64,000 nt of DNA, from NCBI GenBank assembly GCA_036571765.1, contig BROE01000017.1:4086938-4150937 (forward strand), read 5' to 3'. Positions 11,648-22,972 of the stretch are shown here, piece by piece. This DNA comes from Plecoglossus altivelis (taxonomy: Eukaryota; Chordata; Actinopteri; Osmeriformes; Plecoglossidae). Under the pieces are notes generated by a model that did not search any database, was not told the DNA's origin, and saw only the letters and a program-made list of their open reading frames with translations. A program made the position numbers and the translations under genes. How positions within the stretch are numbered: position 1 is the first letter of the stretch; each line of letters opens with the position of its first letter.

Positions 11648-14600
11648 ATGGGTGAGTGTTATAAGTGCTTATCAGATGTTTCGAATGTTCTCTAGTTGTG
11701 CCATTGACTTTTTGATACGATACAGACTTTATCTTTTGTTGGGATCTTTCACATACTTTGACTTATGCATTTTAGGTTATTGGGTTAAATGCCATGCATT
11801 GTAATGAAAGTTATTGTGCAGTTGTGTTTCTGCGCACTGGGGTTCCCGGGTGCAATGCATTTCGGATGTTTGAAAGTCTTTTCAAACTTGTTTATTGGTT
11901 TATGCTCCACTGTCTACCTGTTGTTGTTTATTTTGGTTATATCAACAGACAGCATTGGATGGGTGCCCAGATAGGACACAGCATTACACCGATTATGTCA
12001 TTCCATTGGGATTATTTTCAGCAAAACTCCATTCCATCCACAAGCCTGTCAGTTTAAAGTAAAAACGTTTGAACGAAAGCTTCCAAAAAAGGAAAATGGG
12101 AGAAGAGTTTAGATCAAGAAAGAGAGACAAGACATAAGTTAAACAACTGTCCTAAGTAGATGAGGCAGTGTGGAATCCAGAGTTAAAGGAGGAATGAGGC
12201 CGGAGTGGTTCTGAGAGACAGATGACCACCGAATCCCGCCAGAAAGGGGTCATGCAAGGTCGACAAAGTCAAAGGCTCTCACACTCCCACACTTGTTGCG
12301 GGCATAATTAGCACATTTACATAAATCCTTTGTACCATCTACCTGATTTGAATTTGGCGGTAAGTTAAATCCACCAGCCATTGTGTACATGTCAGCTGTA
12401 AATTCCCTGGTTGGAAGCAATCAGGGACCTTAATGGATGCCTCCATTGCGTTTGAGCAAAACCCATTTCTGTTTTTGTGGAACACTTAACTAATTAAATA
12501 ACTTTGTAGAGCACAGCTCACTGCAGTAATGGGGCTTACAATGGTGTTTGCAGTCAACAAACCACCGGCTGACATGTTTTACTATTTACACTCATGGAAA
12601 TTTGTTGACTTCACTTGCTCCGCAGCAAAATCACATAGGTGTTGTAATGACATGTTTTGTATGTTTGAAAGAACTGGAGCAGCGCTACCATTCATAATGG
12701 ATGATCACAACACTGTTTGCCATTCCCAAACGGGATCTGGGGATCATACAATTTTGATGAGCGGATTGCTGTTGCTGAAGACGTTTCAGTCCCCCCCCGT
12801 CCCCCCCGTCCCCTCCCCTCTTTTCATCGTGCTTCCAACCCACCCATGAACACTTCAACACTCCTGCAGATAGAGGCTGCAGGCCCATGGTGTGGTACCA
12901 GCCAGCGAGCTGGAACTGTGGCTTAGCCTGAGTGACATTACAACTGGTACTGTGAATATCCTGTTGGTGGACACACTCCTGGACAGCAAACCATCCACAA
13001 CTTGTTGATGTGTGTGTGTGTGTGTTTGTTTGGTGTGTGTGTGTGTGCACGCAGACCCAGGAGTGTGTGCGTTCGTGGTGTGAGGTGCTCTTTGTTTGTT
13101 TGGTCTGGTCTTTGTTCCCCTCCGATCACGGCAAAGACAAAGGCCATTGTGTCTCCGGCCACAAAGAGAGGCTCTTTCTCAAGGGCTCTAACACCCTCCC
13201 TTCTACTACTCTCTCCCCTTGCCTGGTGACGCCTGTTGCCGGTGGTGAAAGAGGGCTGGACTGCAGAGAGTAAGGGGCTGAGCTGTGAGCATCTGCCAAG
13301 AGCTCAGGAACTTTTACACAGAAAACCCGGGACGGAGAGAGCAGTTTTTGCAGTTGCGAACGTTTCGCAGTCTGTTGCGGAGTTGTAGTTTTTTTTTTCT
13401 TCCACATCGCAGTTGTTTTGTGGTGGAACACAAGATTCCAAACTACAAATGTTTCCGGTCAGGCAGCCTTGGCTTTGCAAAGCCTTAGGTGTTTCTCTTT
13501 CTCCCATTCCTGCCAAACACAGCTATTTAACTGTCTGGATGTTTTGCTGACTGCTTCACCAACACCAGCTTGCGCTAGGAGGAAGCGTGTGAGATGGCGG
13601 TGAAGTCAGTGCCGGCTGGTTTTGAATGGACGCTTGACTGAAGAAACTCCGCTCTGCTCTTGGTTTCACTCTTTCTTTCAGCCTTAATTTGTTTCTGTTG
13701 CATTCATGCCTGTTAAAATGGAACTGATTGGCTGTTGATGGATTTGCCGCAGGAAAGGGGTCGTCTTCCTTAATTCCAGAGGAGGGTGACAGTCAGGGAT
13801 TCCAGGGGAGGGGCGGGCGGGAGCAGGCGGAGGGGCTGGGGAGGGGGGGTCACAACCGTGGCTTAGATGTGCTGTGTGCTGGTGTGTGCGGTGTGTGCCG
13901 CTTGTGTGTTTATATATTATGCCCCCTCAGGTTGCTATGATTGCTGTGTCCGTTGCCTGGGGTCGGTGCCTTACCCGTCCCTGGTGGCGACGCTGCTGTG
14001 CTTTACCGGCATCGCGCTGTTCTGTGGCTGCGGGCACGAGGCGCTGGCTCAGACCGAGGTCCTGGTCGAGACGCACTTCGCTCGCAACACCCAAGACTAC
14101 GCTGTCATGGCCTCGTTGTAAGTGGACCCATTGTTTCCCCCCCCCCCGTGTCTGTGTGTGTGTGGGTTCGCGTCCGTGGATGGAGTTTGTCCGTCAAGGT
14201 CCAGGAAGTTGTTGAACCTGCAGACGGAACGAGGAGGCTGACGTTTGCCTGCCTGTGACCTCTTGTTTCAGCATCAAGTACTTCCAGTTTGTGATCTACG
14301 GCCTGGCCGGATTCTTCTTCCTCTACTGCATCCTGCTGCTGGCTGAGGGCTTCTACACCACGAGCGCCGTCAAGCAGACCTTCGGAGAGTTCCGGAGCAC
14401 CAGATGTGGCCGCTGCCTCAGCTTGACGGTGAGGGAGGGGCTGGGGGCGGGGCCGAGGGCGGCGGGGCCGAGGGCGGCGAGGTGGGGCGGGGGAGGTGGG
14501 GGCTACGGGTGGGGCTGAGGGCAGGGGTAGGGTTGAAGATGGGGTGGAGAGAGGACAGGGGCTGGGTTCAGGGGTGGAGGTTAGGGTTGATAGTGGAATG

Positions 14601-16164
14601 GATCTGTCAAAGGGGGCAGTGAGATGGTGTAGTCAATGACTTGTCACCACATGTCTCCAGAATCCAAGCCCTGAAGGTTTTTACTCTCAATTTTTTTATG
14701 AATTAACATGTTTCAATGAATTAAACAGCAACATTCCCCATTCAACATATTACAAGCATTTCATGTTAGGGAAACATGCTATGCCGGATTATTCCGCAGT
14801 AATGAGGTCACCTGGGACCTGTGCTCGCTGTCCGTCTCCTGCAGTCGCCTAGAACCTCCCTCCCTGGAACTTTGTGTAAATGATCGCATCACTTCCTCCT
14901 TCAGTTCCTAGTGGTGACATACATCCTGGTCGTCATCTGGCTGGCTGTGTTTGCCTTCGCCGCCGTGCCCGTCTTCTTCTTGTTCAACATGGCGCAGACC
15001 TGCCACAACATCAACCTCCTGGCGGAGACGTCCCCCAGCATAAACCAGCACAGCTGGATCTGCATGGACGCCAGACAGTACGGTGAGAGTGACGTCTAAC
15101 GGCTGTTGTCCTCTGACAGACCGCTTGATGAATCGCTCCAGTCTGGAGCTGTTGAGCATACCGTTCTTGTCTTTGAAGAGAGGAATGTATTGTATGTGAA
15201 AAGGCTTCAGGTCAATCTGTAGAACGTCCGTCGGAGTCTCTTCGCGGGGACTGTGACTGGATCTCAGACGGCGAAGGACCGAATGTGACATTGTTAGAGG
15301 TTGAAAGCAAGTGGATCGGATGCATTGAAATGGGCAAATGGAGAAATGATTGGTCACCACGTTCCTTTGCGTCAGCCAGCAGCGGGAGTGTTTTCTTTAA
15401 TGGTGGTGAAATGAGAGGTATTCAGGTGCACATGTCTAAGATTACCTTTTCAACAGGTCTCCTTCCTTGGAACGCCATGCCGGGGAAGGCATGCGGAATG
15501 ACTCTAGCCTCCATCTGCAAAACAAAAGAGGTGAGAGGACAGGTGACAGGGTGGTATGCGAAAACTCTCATTGGACCGAACACTTCCTCCTTACGTTTAC
15601 TGCCAAGAGGGAACAACATTTTGATGAAAAGATTGGGGGAAATTGCTGTTCTCATCGGGATGTTTGTGGTGTTGTTTTGATGTTGTATTTGATGATTGCG
15701 TTGTGTTCTGCTCTTTGCAGTTCTTTGGCACCTATGACTACTACATAGCTGCGTTTGCAGGTGCTGGCATTGCCCTCCTGGCTTTGGTGAGTTGAACTCC
15801 TGTCCTTCATTCAGTTCTCTCCGTGCTGGTGGTGTCAAAAAATAAATACTGGTCTGGAAGTGCACAGTGCAGCTTAAGAGAGTATCTCAAACCGACTGTA
15901 ATTGAATCTTTTGCTTGATCTCTGTCACCCATCCATTTCCCTCCCTCTCTCTCTCCCTTACCCTGTCAACTCCCCCTCTCTCTCCCTTACCCTGTCAACT
16001 CCCTCTCTCTCCCTTACCCTGTCAACTCCCTCTCTCTCCCTTACCCTGTCAACTCCCTCTTTCTCCCTTTCTCTCTCTCCCGTCGCTAGTTCCTCTACGT
16101 GATAGCGACGACCTATAACTATGCAGTGCTGCGTTTCCTGGGCAGGAAAGGCATGCGCTGTTAG
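11648..16164 (+). CDS. plp1: Myelin proteolipid protein, DM20 type (seven coding exons)
   Basis: Four-pass tetraspan proteolipid of compact CNS myelin in oligodendrocytes. Coding exons are 11648-11651, 13931-14117, 14272-14428, 14905-15082, 15457-15530, 15721-15786 and 16090-16164: 741 nt, 246 aa plus stop. Exon 1 holds only ATGG before GTGAGT, the same odd layout as mammalian PLP1. Family motifs are the N-terminal cysteine cluster (MGCYDCCVRC), FCGCGHEAL, LLLAEGFYTTSAVKQ, a long second extracellular loop with ARQYGLLPWNAMPGK, and a C-terminal RKGMRC. The 35-residue PLP-specific insert of tetrapods is absent: exon 3 ends LSLT and reading on gives unrelated Gly/Arg-rich sequence. It is closer to PLP1 than to GPM6A/B (residues such as EVLVET and LASICKTKE). 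The exon 1 call rests on its ATGG/GTGAGT form and the phase fit. Confidence 0.93.
11652..13930 (+). other. plp1: plp1 intron 1, possible regulatory intron
   Basis: A 2.3-kb intron following the four-base coding part of exon 1. It holds C-runs near 12790 and TG tracts near 13010-13045. The stretch 12290-12700 is low in simple repeats and AT-rich, with several ACAAA/TTTGT-type words. In mammals, PLP1 intron 1 carries oligodendrocyte enhancers, so this is the obvious place to look; that is inference by position only. Confidence 0.55.
14429..14904 (+). other. plp1: plp1 intron 3, G-rich
   Basis: Starts GTGAGGGAGGGG and stays strongly G-rich to about 14610, then turns AT-rich. It lies where the PLP/DM20 alternative donor exists in tetrapods; no PLP-specific coding sequence is seen. 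Confidence 0.75.
15083..15456 (+). other. plp1: plp1 intron 4
   Basis: 374-bp intron between the exon ending MDARQYG and the exon starting LLPWNAMPGK. The donor is GTGAGA and the acceptor TTTTCAACAG. No feature was recognised. Confidence 0.8.
15787..16089 (+). repeat. plp1: plp1 intron 6 with CT-rich tandem repeat
   Basis: The 3' part (about 15940-16080) holds four copies of a roughly 26-bp CTCTCTCCCTTACCCTGTCAA-like unit, forming an extended polypyrimidine tract before the acceptor TCGCTAG at 16089. Confidence 0.85.
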
Positions 16165-17221
16165 ACTCTGTGACCCGTGTCTGTCTGCTTAACCCTCGTG
16201 GCCACGACTGGCGACCATCCCGCCCACTCCCCCCCCCCCCCCCCCGACACCTCCGTCCTCGTCCACCGCATGTGGCACGCACCTTTCGCCTGACACCACA
16301 CAAAACTGCTTCCTGCCCATGTTATTTTTCGTTATTTTTGTCATTGAAGCGACCGACTGCGAGATGTAGGATGTCCCGTTTGTACCATTTTTCCAGAGTC
16401 GGCTCGTCTCACTCTGCCGAAGGAGATGATTCTCCTCAGCTTGTCGTTGTTTATTGTCACGTTGGCTGCGGGCGTCTCAGATTTTTGAATGACTGCTTCT
16501 CACCTATCCTTTTTTTTGGGGGGGGGCGGGGGGGGGGGGGGGGGGAGGTTTGTGAAATTGATACTGATATCACTGTTGTGTCGTTTGATCGCAGTTCACG
16601 CTTCATGTAGTCCTGGGTCTTGCACTCAAGTGTTTTTGAATGTTGATGAAACATGAGTGACGTGAGTGTTACTAATCAAAACTAAACCATTACCCTCCCT
16701 CCTCCCCCCTCCCCCTATCCCTTATCTAACGGATGTGCAAACTGCGCCTGCATATTTATACACCCGATACTTTTCCCGTTGTGCAAGTGCTGCAGTCTTC
16801 ACGTTGTGTGTAACGCGTGCTTTCCCTGCCCTGAAAAACAGCCGAACGTGCCCGCGCTTCTGCGCGAGGCTAAAGTGATTCGGAAACGGACATCCATCTT
16901 GTGTTCATGTAGTCAAACCATGGATGACATGTTTTGCACACGCTCTCTCATAATGTGTACATACTCATTGTTCTTCTTTGACTGATCACTGTGTAAGGCT
17001 TCAAGGATGTTCCCTGTTGCAGCGGTGCAATAGTTACTATAAAACTCTACTGCTCATTTTCCACACTCTTCTAGGACGTATTAATGCTCATTACTCTTTT
17101 AAAATAGGGGACAAATTGTCATATATCTGAAGAATGTGTTTACTTCACATATATCATCACCTTGTCCTGAAATCATTTGCGAACATGCTCTGTTTGAAAT
17201 TGGTTGGCAATTAAAATTTCT

Positions 17222-17227
17222 ATTAAA
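17222..17227 (+). terminator. plp1: Probable plp1 poly(A) signal ATTAAA
   Basis: ATTAAA about 1.06 kb after the plp1 stop, in an AT-rich stretch. A long plp1 3' UTR would fit the family. Not confirmed by transcript data. Confidence 0.45.
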
Positions 17228-17259
17228 GCTTTTGGACCAGAGGCATCACAATCATGTGC

Positions 17260-17265
17260 TTTATT
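17260..17265 (-). terminator. znf185: Probable znf185-like poly(A) signal AATAAA
   Basis: TTTATT on the plus strand reads AATAAA on the minus strand, about 210 bases after the stop codon of the ZNF185-like gene. Confidence 0.5.
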
Positions 17266-17474
17266 CGATTCTCATAACATCGTCACATCAGGAACAGAGG
17301 AGTACAATGCTAGGATGCTGGGGAGGGGAGGGGAGGGGAGGGGGGGGGGGTTGAAAGCAGCAGTTGTGGAGGAGAAGAATAAGAAGCGTAACGTATGGTT
17401 CTAAACACATTGAGAACAGGCACTTATGGTGCTGTGGGATTACAGCCTTGCAACAATTGATCTCGAATTCCTCT

Positions 17475-20400
17475 TTAAATTGTTTTGGAGAAGCAACTAT
17501 GGCAGTGGATCACCTGTTTGTGCAAAAACATGCCAGTCTTCATGTCTCCCAAGGCCAGACAGCATACTCCACACTGCAGGATTGAAGAGAAAAAAAAATG
17601 GAATTAGCAGGGTGCCACAACATTTTTGGGTGCATCGGCAAAGACGAAGACCGTGTTCGCAGCAGATTGTAGTTAAGCCAGTGGAGGGAGAAGAGGTTTG
17701 GGCTACCTTGAAACAGTCTGGGTGGCTGTAGATGGGGGGGAAGCTGACGGTGATCTTGATTGTACCATCAATCGGGGTGTCACAGAATGAACAGATGGCT
17801 GTGCCATTCCTGCAATTGGAAGGAAGAATTCACAAAAGGGAGTGTCTTTAGTTGATTCGCAGCTGAAATAATATTCGTTTGTTTTTTCGCCTTGGCAAAA
17901 ATGACTGACTTTATTGCAAAGGAATCGCTTTTCAGTGAAGTCATCGAGGACAGCAGAGTAAGATTACTTACTCGGTATGGCGCAGAGAGTAGATAGTAAC
18001 TAGATCCACTGCTGGTTCAGTTTCCTGACTGCAAAGGAATTTACAACACGAATGAACAATACAAAATGTGCTTTACACAGGGGCAAAACTATCAGCATAT
18101 ATTTCTGCTATGGCTTGTTACCATGTGAATTTGCAACAAATGTTTATAATGTGTATAATGTCTAAATATTTTACATGAGGGTGGGATAAACTATGAAAAA
18201 CTCAGAGTAATATGGGTCTGCTATCATGTCTTTTACACTGAATGTGAACAGTAATAAAACACAATGATTGACACTGCAGACATGCTGACATTCTGATCAA
18301 ACACATCTGAACTCGGACTTACGTTTCTTCGGTGTTCGTTTTGACGCTGTCTTGACCAGATTCCGAATCGTTGGAGCATTCTTCTGCGGGTTCCTCTGTA
18401 GGTCCCACACTATCCACTGACGCTTCAGCAACATCAGTGGCAACCACTTCAGAGGTAGATTCTCCTTCATCTAACGCCTCATCCAGTTCCATGGCAGATC
18501 CAACAGGTGGCTCTTGCACAACCTTAACAGGTGCTTGAATGGTAGACATAATGGCAGGCTCAATAACGGACTCCTCAACTTCAACAGGTTCTCCATTTAC
18601 AGCCACAACAGGTTCAGACAAAAGTTCAACTGCTGGTTCGGCTGCTGGTTCGGCTGCTGGTTCAGCTGCTGGTTCGGCTGCTGGTTCGGCTGCTGGTTCG
18701 GCTGCTGGTTCAGCTGCTGGTTCGGCTGTTGGTTCAGTTGCTGGTTCGGCTGCTGGTTCAGGGGCTGGTTCAGCTGTTGGTTCGGCTGCTGGTTCAGTTG
18801 CTGGTTCGGCTGCTGGTTCGGCTGCTGGTTCGGCTGCTGGTTCAGCTGCTGGTTCAGGGGCTGGTTCAGGGGCTGGTTCAGGGGCTGGTTCGGCTGCTGG
18901 TTCGGCTGCTGGTTCAGGGGCTGGTTCGGCTGCTGGTTCAGGGGCTGGTTCAGCTGCTGGTTCGGCTCCAGGTTGAACTTCAGATTTCACTTCAGGTTCA
19001 GATGAAGGTTCAACTGCAGGTTGAGTCTCCGAGGTAAACGTCTGTTCAAGCTGCCCTGCAGGTTCATCTGGCAGCTCCTCCGACTCGACAGAACAGCCAG
19101 CAGCACAGTCCACAGTAGTTTCAGCAGTTGACTCCATTGTAAGTTCAACACTGGGAGCAAGAATCTCAGACACAAGCTCTTCATTTAAGGATTTGTCTGA
19201 GGTCTCCATAACAGGTTTTTCTGCATGTGTACATATTTCTGCAGATTCCTGTGTCGATTGGCCTTCAACACTTGACGTCAATGCAGGAGTAGGGTCTCTG
19301 TCATTATTTATGTCAAGTTCGATGGAAAGATTGTCGGTGGATCCAGCCGTTACCGGTTCGCTTACAGGTTCTGCCACTGCAGTCGATTCCACAACAGGTT
19401 CCTCTTTGACAACGCTTGCTGGTTCCACGGCAGGCTCCGCTGTGGTTTCTGCAGTCATTTCTGCGGCCGTCTCAGAAGAGCTTTCTGTAGTGCCCTCTTT
19501 TACAGGCTCAGCAGATGCTGGATCATCAGGATGTTTCTCTGGTGCTGCGGTAATCTCTGCTTCATTATCAGGCTTCTCATCCGTGGCTTCCTTGGGCGAT
19601 TCTCCCTCTGAATTCACAGCTGGTGCATCAGTTGATTGGGCATCTTGGACAATTATGTTAGCAGGCTTCTCACGCCTACATTGGCAACCCGAAAAAGATG
19701 TATTCATCATTATAACTGCGCCATCCCAAAAGATGAAAATGATCTTTGGCGGACACGATATTAAAGAGCACTGATGGTGGGGGGGCGCTTACCCAGACTC
19801 GGCTGGCAACTCCGAGGCAGATTGCTCCCCAGAAAGCTGGGCCTGTGCTGCAGCGGGCACAGCCTCGCTAGCTGCAGTAACACTCTCACTGTGGAAGGAG
19901 AGACAGGGACAGGTTGGAATGACACAGGATCAGACAGACCTTTAATCAGCGAGATGGAAAATGATGAGAAATTCAAAGAGAGGGAAAGAGAGAGGGGGGG
20001 GGAGAGAGAGAGAATGAGAGGGAGAGGGAGGTGGAGAGGAAAAAAGCTCACAGTGATATTTGAAGAACGGTAAAAGAATTACCTTTTAGTTGAGGAAACC
20101 CTTCTGGATGGGGGACTTTCTGGGGCAGCTATGGACCTACGAGATAAATAAGACATCAAAATAAAAATGATCCATGCGAAATAGAACAGAGGAAAAGGTC
20201 CACGTTCAAATATCAACATTGGTCAGAGAAATGACGATGGATCTGGGGAATTTAAAAGATCACATAGCCCTGTTTACATCCTTATCCATCATTGGGTTTC
20301 TCAGTTTCGAATGAAACAACCAGTTTTTCCTGTTTTTTCACTGCACAGATACAGTATGTCAATTAAACAGTGATAATTACCATCGCTCCATCAAAGACCA

Positions 20401-21075
20401 TGTACTCACTCAAATTTCTTTGCAGCTGAAAGAACGTACGAATTCTGCCTGGCAGCAACGGGTCTGATAACCCTGGTCCCTGAACTTGACATGGAAAAAC
20501 AAACAGTGCATAGTGAACACAAAGTACAATAGCAGGCTTTGCTCATCATTGAATTCCATTTGATGTCGTGCTTCTCTCACCTGGCTTCAGGGGTCGGGGG
20601 GTCAACGCCCACTGTTTGGTTGTTTGTCATCTTTGCGGGAGAGGTGGAGGTCAGTGCGGTAGGAGACTTGGCAGGGCTGGATTCAACAGAAGAGAACTCA
20701 CTGGGTTTCTTGGGAATTTCTGGTTTTCTGGGGGACGGCAGGGCAGGGCAGGGGGGGGGCGGGATTGAAAGGCACATTAGATCGATTAGGCGACATCGCT
20801 TGACTCGGTTGGAGGGGGGTCGGGCGGGGGGTGGTGGTTGTCGTAGGTTACCGTGGGCTCTCTTCCTGCTGTTTTGGTTCGACCACGGCACGAATCCAAC
20901 TGCCATCTCCCTTCATCAAAGTCCGCACTTTAGTGGTCCGCAGCACCTGCTGTCGATTCACTTTGGAAGCAAAACAATAGTTGGACGTTCTTGGTAGAAT
21001 GCAATATCTGACGATGCAATGTTGTCCACCACAGGAGTGTGCCATTCCAGTATAACTCAACTTACCAGTTGACAT
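17475..21075 (-). CDS. znf185: ZNF185-like LIM-domain protein with AEP repeat (ten coding exons)
   Basis: Probable actin-associated LIM protein. Minus-strand exons in transcript order: 21075-21066, 20960-20852, 20727-20581, 20484-20410, 20136-20083, 19888-19793, 19675-18323, 18028-17972, 17809-17707 and 17573-17475: 2103 nt, 700 aa plus stop. The N-terminus (RTTKVRTLMKGDGSWI, residues about 10-25) matches the ZNF185/sciellin motif, and RQNSYVLSAAKK is a second ZNF185 signature. Residues about 164-614 come from one 1.35-kb acidic exon dominated by an Ala-Glu-Pro repeat. The C-terminus is a single complete LIM domain with ligands C640, C643, H663, C666, C669, C672, C692 and C695; the LIM intron falls after CFK, as I recall for ZNF185. 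The repeat exon has no obvious human counterpart. Orthology to ZNF185 is likely; a teleost paralogue is possible. Confidence 0.85.
18627..18974 (-). repeat. znf185: 12-bp coding minisatellite (AEPA/PEPA units)
   Basis: About 29 copies of a 12-bp unit (plus-strand form GCTGCTGGTTCG, variants GGGGCTGGTTCA) inside the large exon of the ZNF185-like gene. On the coding strand it reads AAEP, APEP, ATEP or AVEP tetrapeptides. Unit length is a multiple of three, so copy-number change keeps frame. Long plus-strand frames over it (Cys-Trp-Phe or Ala-Gly-Ser repeats) are mirror artefacts. Confidence 0.95.
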
Positions 21076-21399
21076 GATGCAGTTAGCTGTGTGTCCAACC
21101 AGACAGTCTGTTGACGCAGAAAGCTATGCGCGTTCGCTAATGAATGCGAAGGTTATATTGTTAAGTATGTAAGAAATATGTTAATAAATACAACACATAG
21201 TTCATTAAAATCCTCAGGAAGTCATCTGCTTTATCAAGAGCTTCACAGCTCATTTATACCAGTGCTCATTTAATGGAATCACAGATGGCTGGAAATTGCT
21301 GGTTTGTTACAGACACTGAAGGAAACCAAGTACTGTATGCATGCTTGCCCTCACTCATACTCTTACTTTAACTGTTTGACCTTCTCTGTCCTTCTTCCA

Positions 21400-21401
21400 C
21401 A

Positions 21402-21437
<36 letters not shown>
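21400..21437. repeat. CA microsatellite
   Basis: About 19 uninterrupted CA dinucleotides preceded by a CACACCCACACA variant. Confidence 0.9.
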
Positions 21438-21440
<3 letters not shown>

Positions 21441-22899
21441 AAAACAAAAACTCCTGCTCTCTCTCTGCGACGGCTGCAGTACAAGGACCAAAGCAATGTC
21501 ATTCTGAATACAGTATATATCGACATGATGCAAATATGAACCTGCAGCGATGCCAGGGAAAACATGACACCTTTTAACGTAAGGCCAGGACGAGTCGGTC
21601 TCAAACGGTGCGGAAGCACTCGGTGGAACTCGGACAGAACTTACCAGTGGATTAGTGGCAGATCCTGCTTTGGGACTCTGAAGCGGCTCACGCTCTCTCG
21701 CTCTCAAAGATTGTTGCACCTGCTAGAAGAGAACATCTTAAAGTGGCTCCTTATCCCCACACGAACAAATACAATGCAGCTGTACCCTAGGCCCCGCCCC
21801 CCCCCCCCCTCCCTCCTCCCCCATGTCAAAGTGTAGGGTTGTTTTTTTGTGTGTATAGCTTTAGATAAGGGTTAGAACATTCTTCATGTAACATATTGTT
21901 CTGGTATGAGGGGTGGAGGGAATCCAGAGAGACCTGATTTCCGTACTTGGGCCGTTGCTCTCTAACAAGTATTGGTTGTCAGGTGGTGCAGCCTTTCTTT
22001 CAAAATGTTTTGCAGCGAAACCAAACATTGCTCCGCTAACTGATATTGATTTGGTCTCCAGATAAAGACCTCAAAGCGTCTCACCTGTCTAAACAATGCA
22101 ATCATTGCAGTAATCCACTAATGATGGGCTTTTAAAAGTAGGGCTGAGGCAGCGGTTGAAGGAGATCTTTCTACCTAAAATATTGATAGAAGATGATATT
22201 TTAGACACTAAGGCATTCGAAAGGGTTTCACATCGTTAAAGTACAAACAGACGGCACTACAAACATGCTACAGCGAGAGAGAGGGAAAAAATCACAAAGG
22301 CATGAACACGAGCGAGCTTCCAGAGACCACTTCCCTGCAGTCATAGCTGGTCCCTGTCAACACGTCGGCTGTGGTTTGCATCATTCTAATATGCTCGCCA
22401 GCTTCAAACCTGCTGTCCCCCGATCCCGCCTATTCCCCCCTCTCCCCCCCCCCATCCTCAGCACACACCCCCACACGTGCTTCCCCCCCCCTCCCCAACC
22501 CCTCCCCCTCCATCCCTCCCCCAGCCTCTTCTTGCACACCTCTCTCCCTCTTCAGGACGTCCCGTGTGTTTCCCCCCCCCCTGTCATGATCCAGTCCTCT
22601 GGTGCTTTTGGGGAGCATACAAATCATTTGCAATCACCCTACTGGATCTACACAAACCCACTACTGAATGACAGCTATGCGAGTTATGCACGGGTGTTGC
22701 TATTGACGATGTGGGCCGTGCTAGCAGAAGGGATCGGTGGCGGTCGCTCAGAAGCACAGAGAAGGGACATTCTGATCTGGATGTGTTTGTGTAGCTCTTT
22801 CCTTACAAGTAGCTAAAGACCGAAAGCTAATCATGCGCATGCGTTATGTTTCATGCGGTATACGTTTCATTATGTTTCATACATGTTCTATGTTTGCAC

Positions 22900-22972
22900 T
22901 TCCCTGCCACGGTCGATTCTGTGCTTGTGTATCTTGCATGGCGAACAAAACTTCTGATTCTGATTCTGAAGA
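22900..22972 (+). mobile_element. Possible LINE 3' tail fragment
   Basis: A short stretch ending in tandem TTCTGATTCTGATTCTGA after CTTGCATGGCGAACAAAACT, reminiscent of the short-repeat tails of fish LINE elements. No reverse-transcriptase sequence is visible upstream. Judged by look only. Confidence 0.3.

Larger units (their letters stand above)
16165..17474. other. plp1 3' UTR and tail-to-tail junction with znf185
   Basis: Between the stop codons of plp1 (+) and the ZNF185-like gene (-). It contains poly-C near 16230, poly-G near 16520-16545 and a short GGGGA repeat near 17320. Converging poly(A) signals at about 17.2 kb suggest the two transcripts end within, or overlap by, a few dozen bases. 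Confidence 0.65.

Noticed and set aside
14429..14518. Continuation of plp1 exon 3 as a PLP-specific loop
   Set aside because: Read-through gives Gly/Arg/Ala-rich sequence unrelated to the PLP loop and follows a good GTGAGG donor.
18514..19037. Long plus-strand open frames encoding Cys-Trp-Phe-Gly or Ala-Gly-Ser repeats
   Set aside because: They are mirror readings of the AEP minisatellite of the minus-strand ZNF185-like gene; the minus strand has consistent splice sites and a LIM domain.
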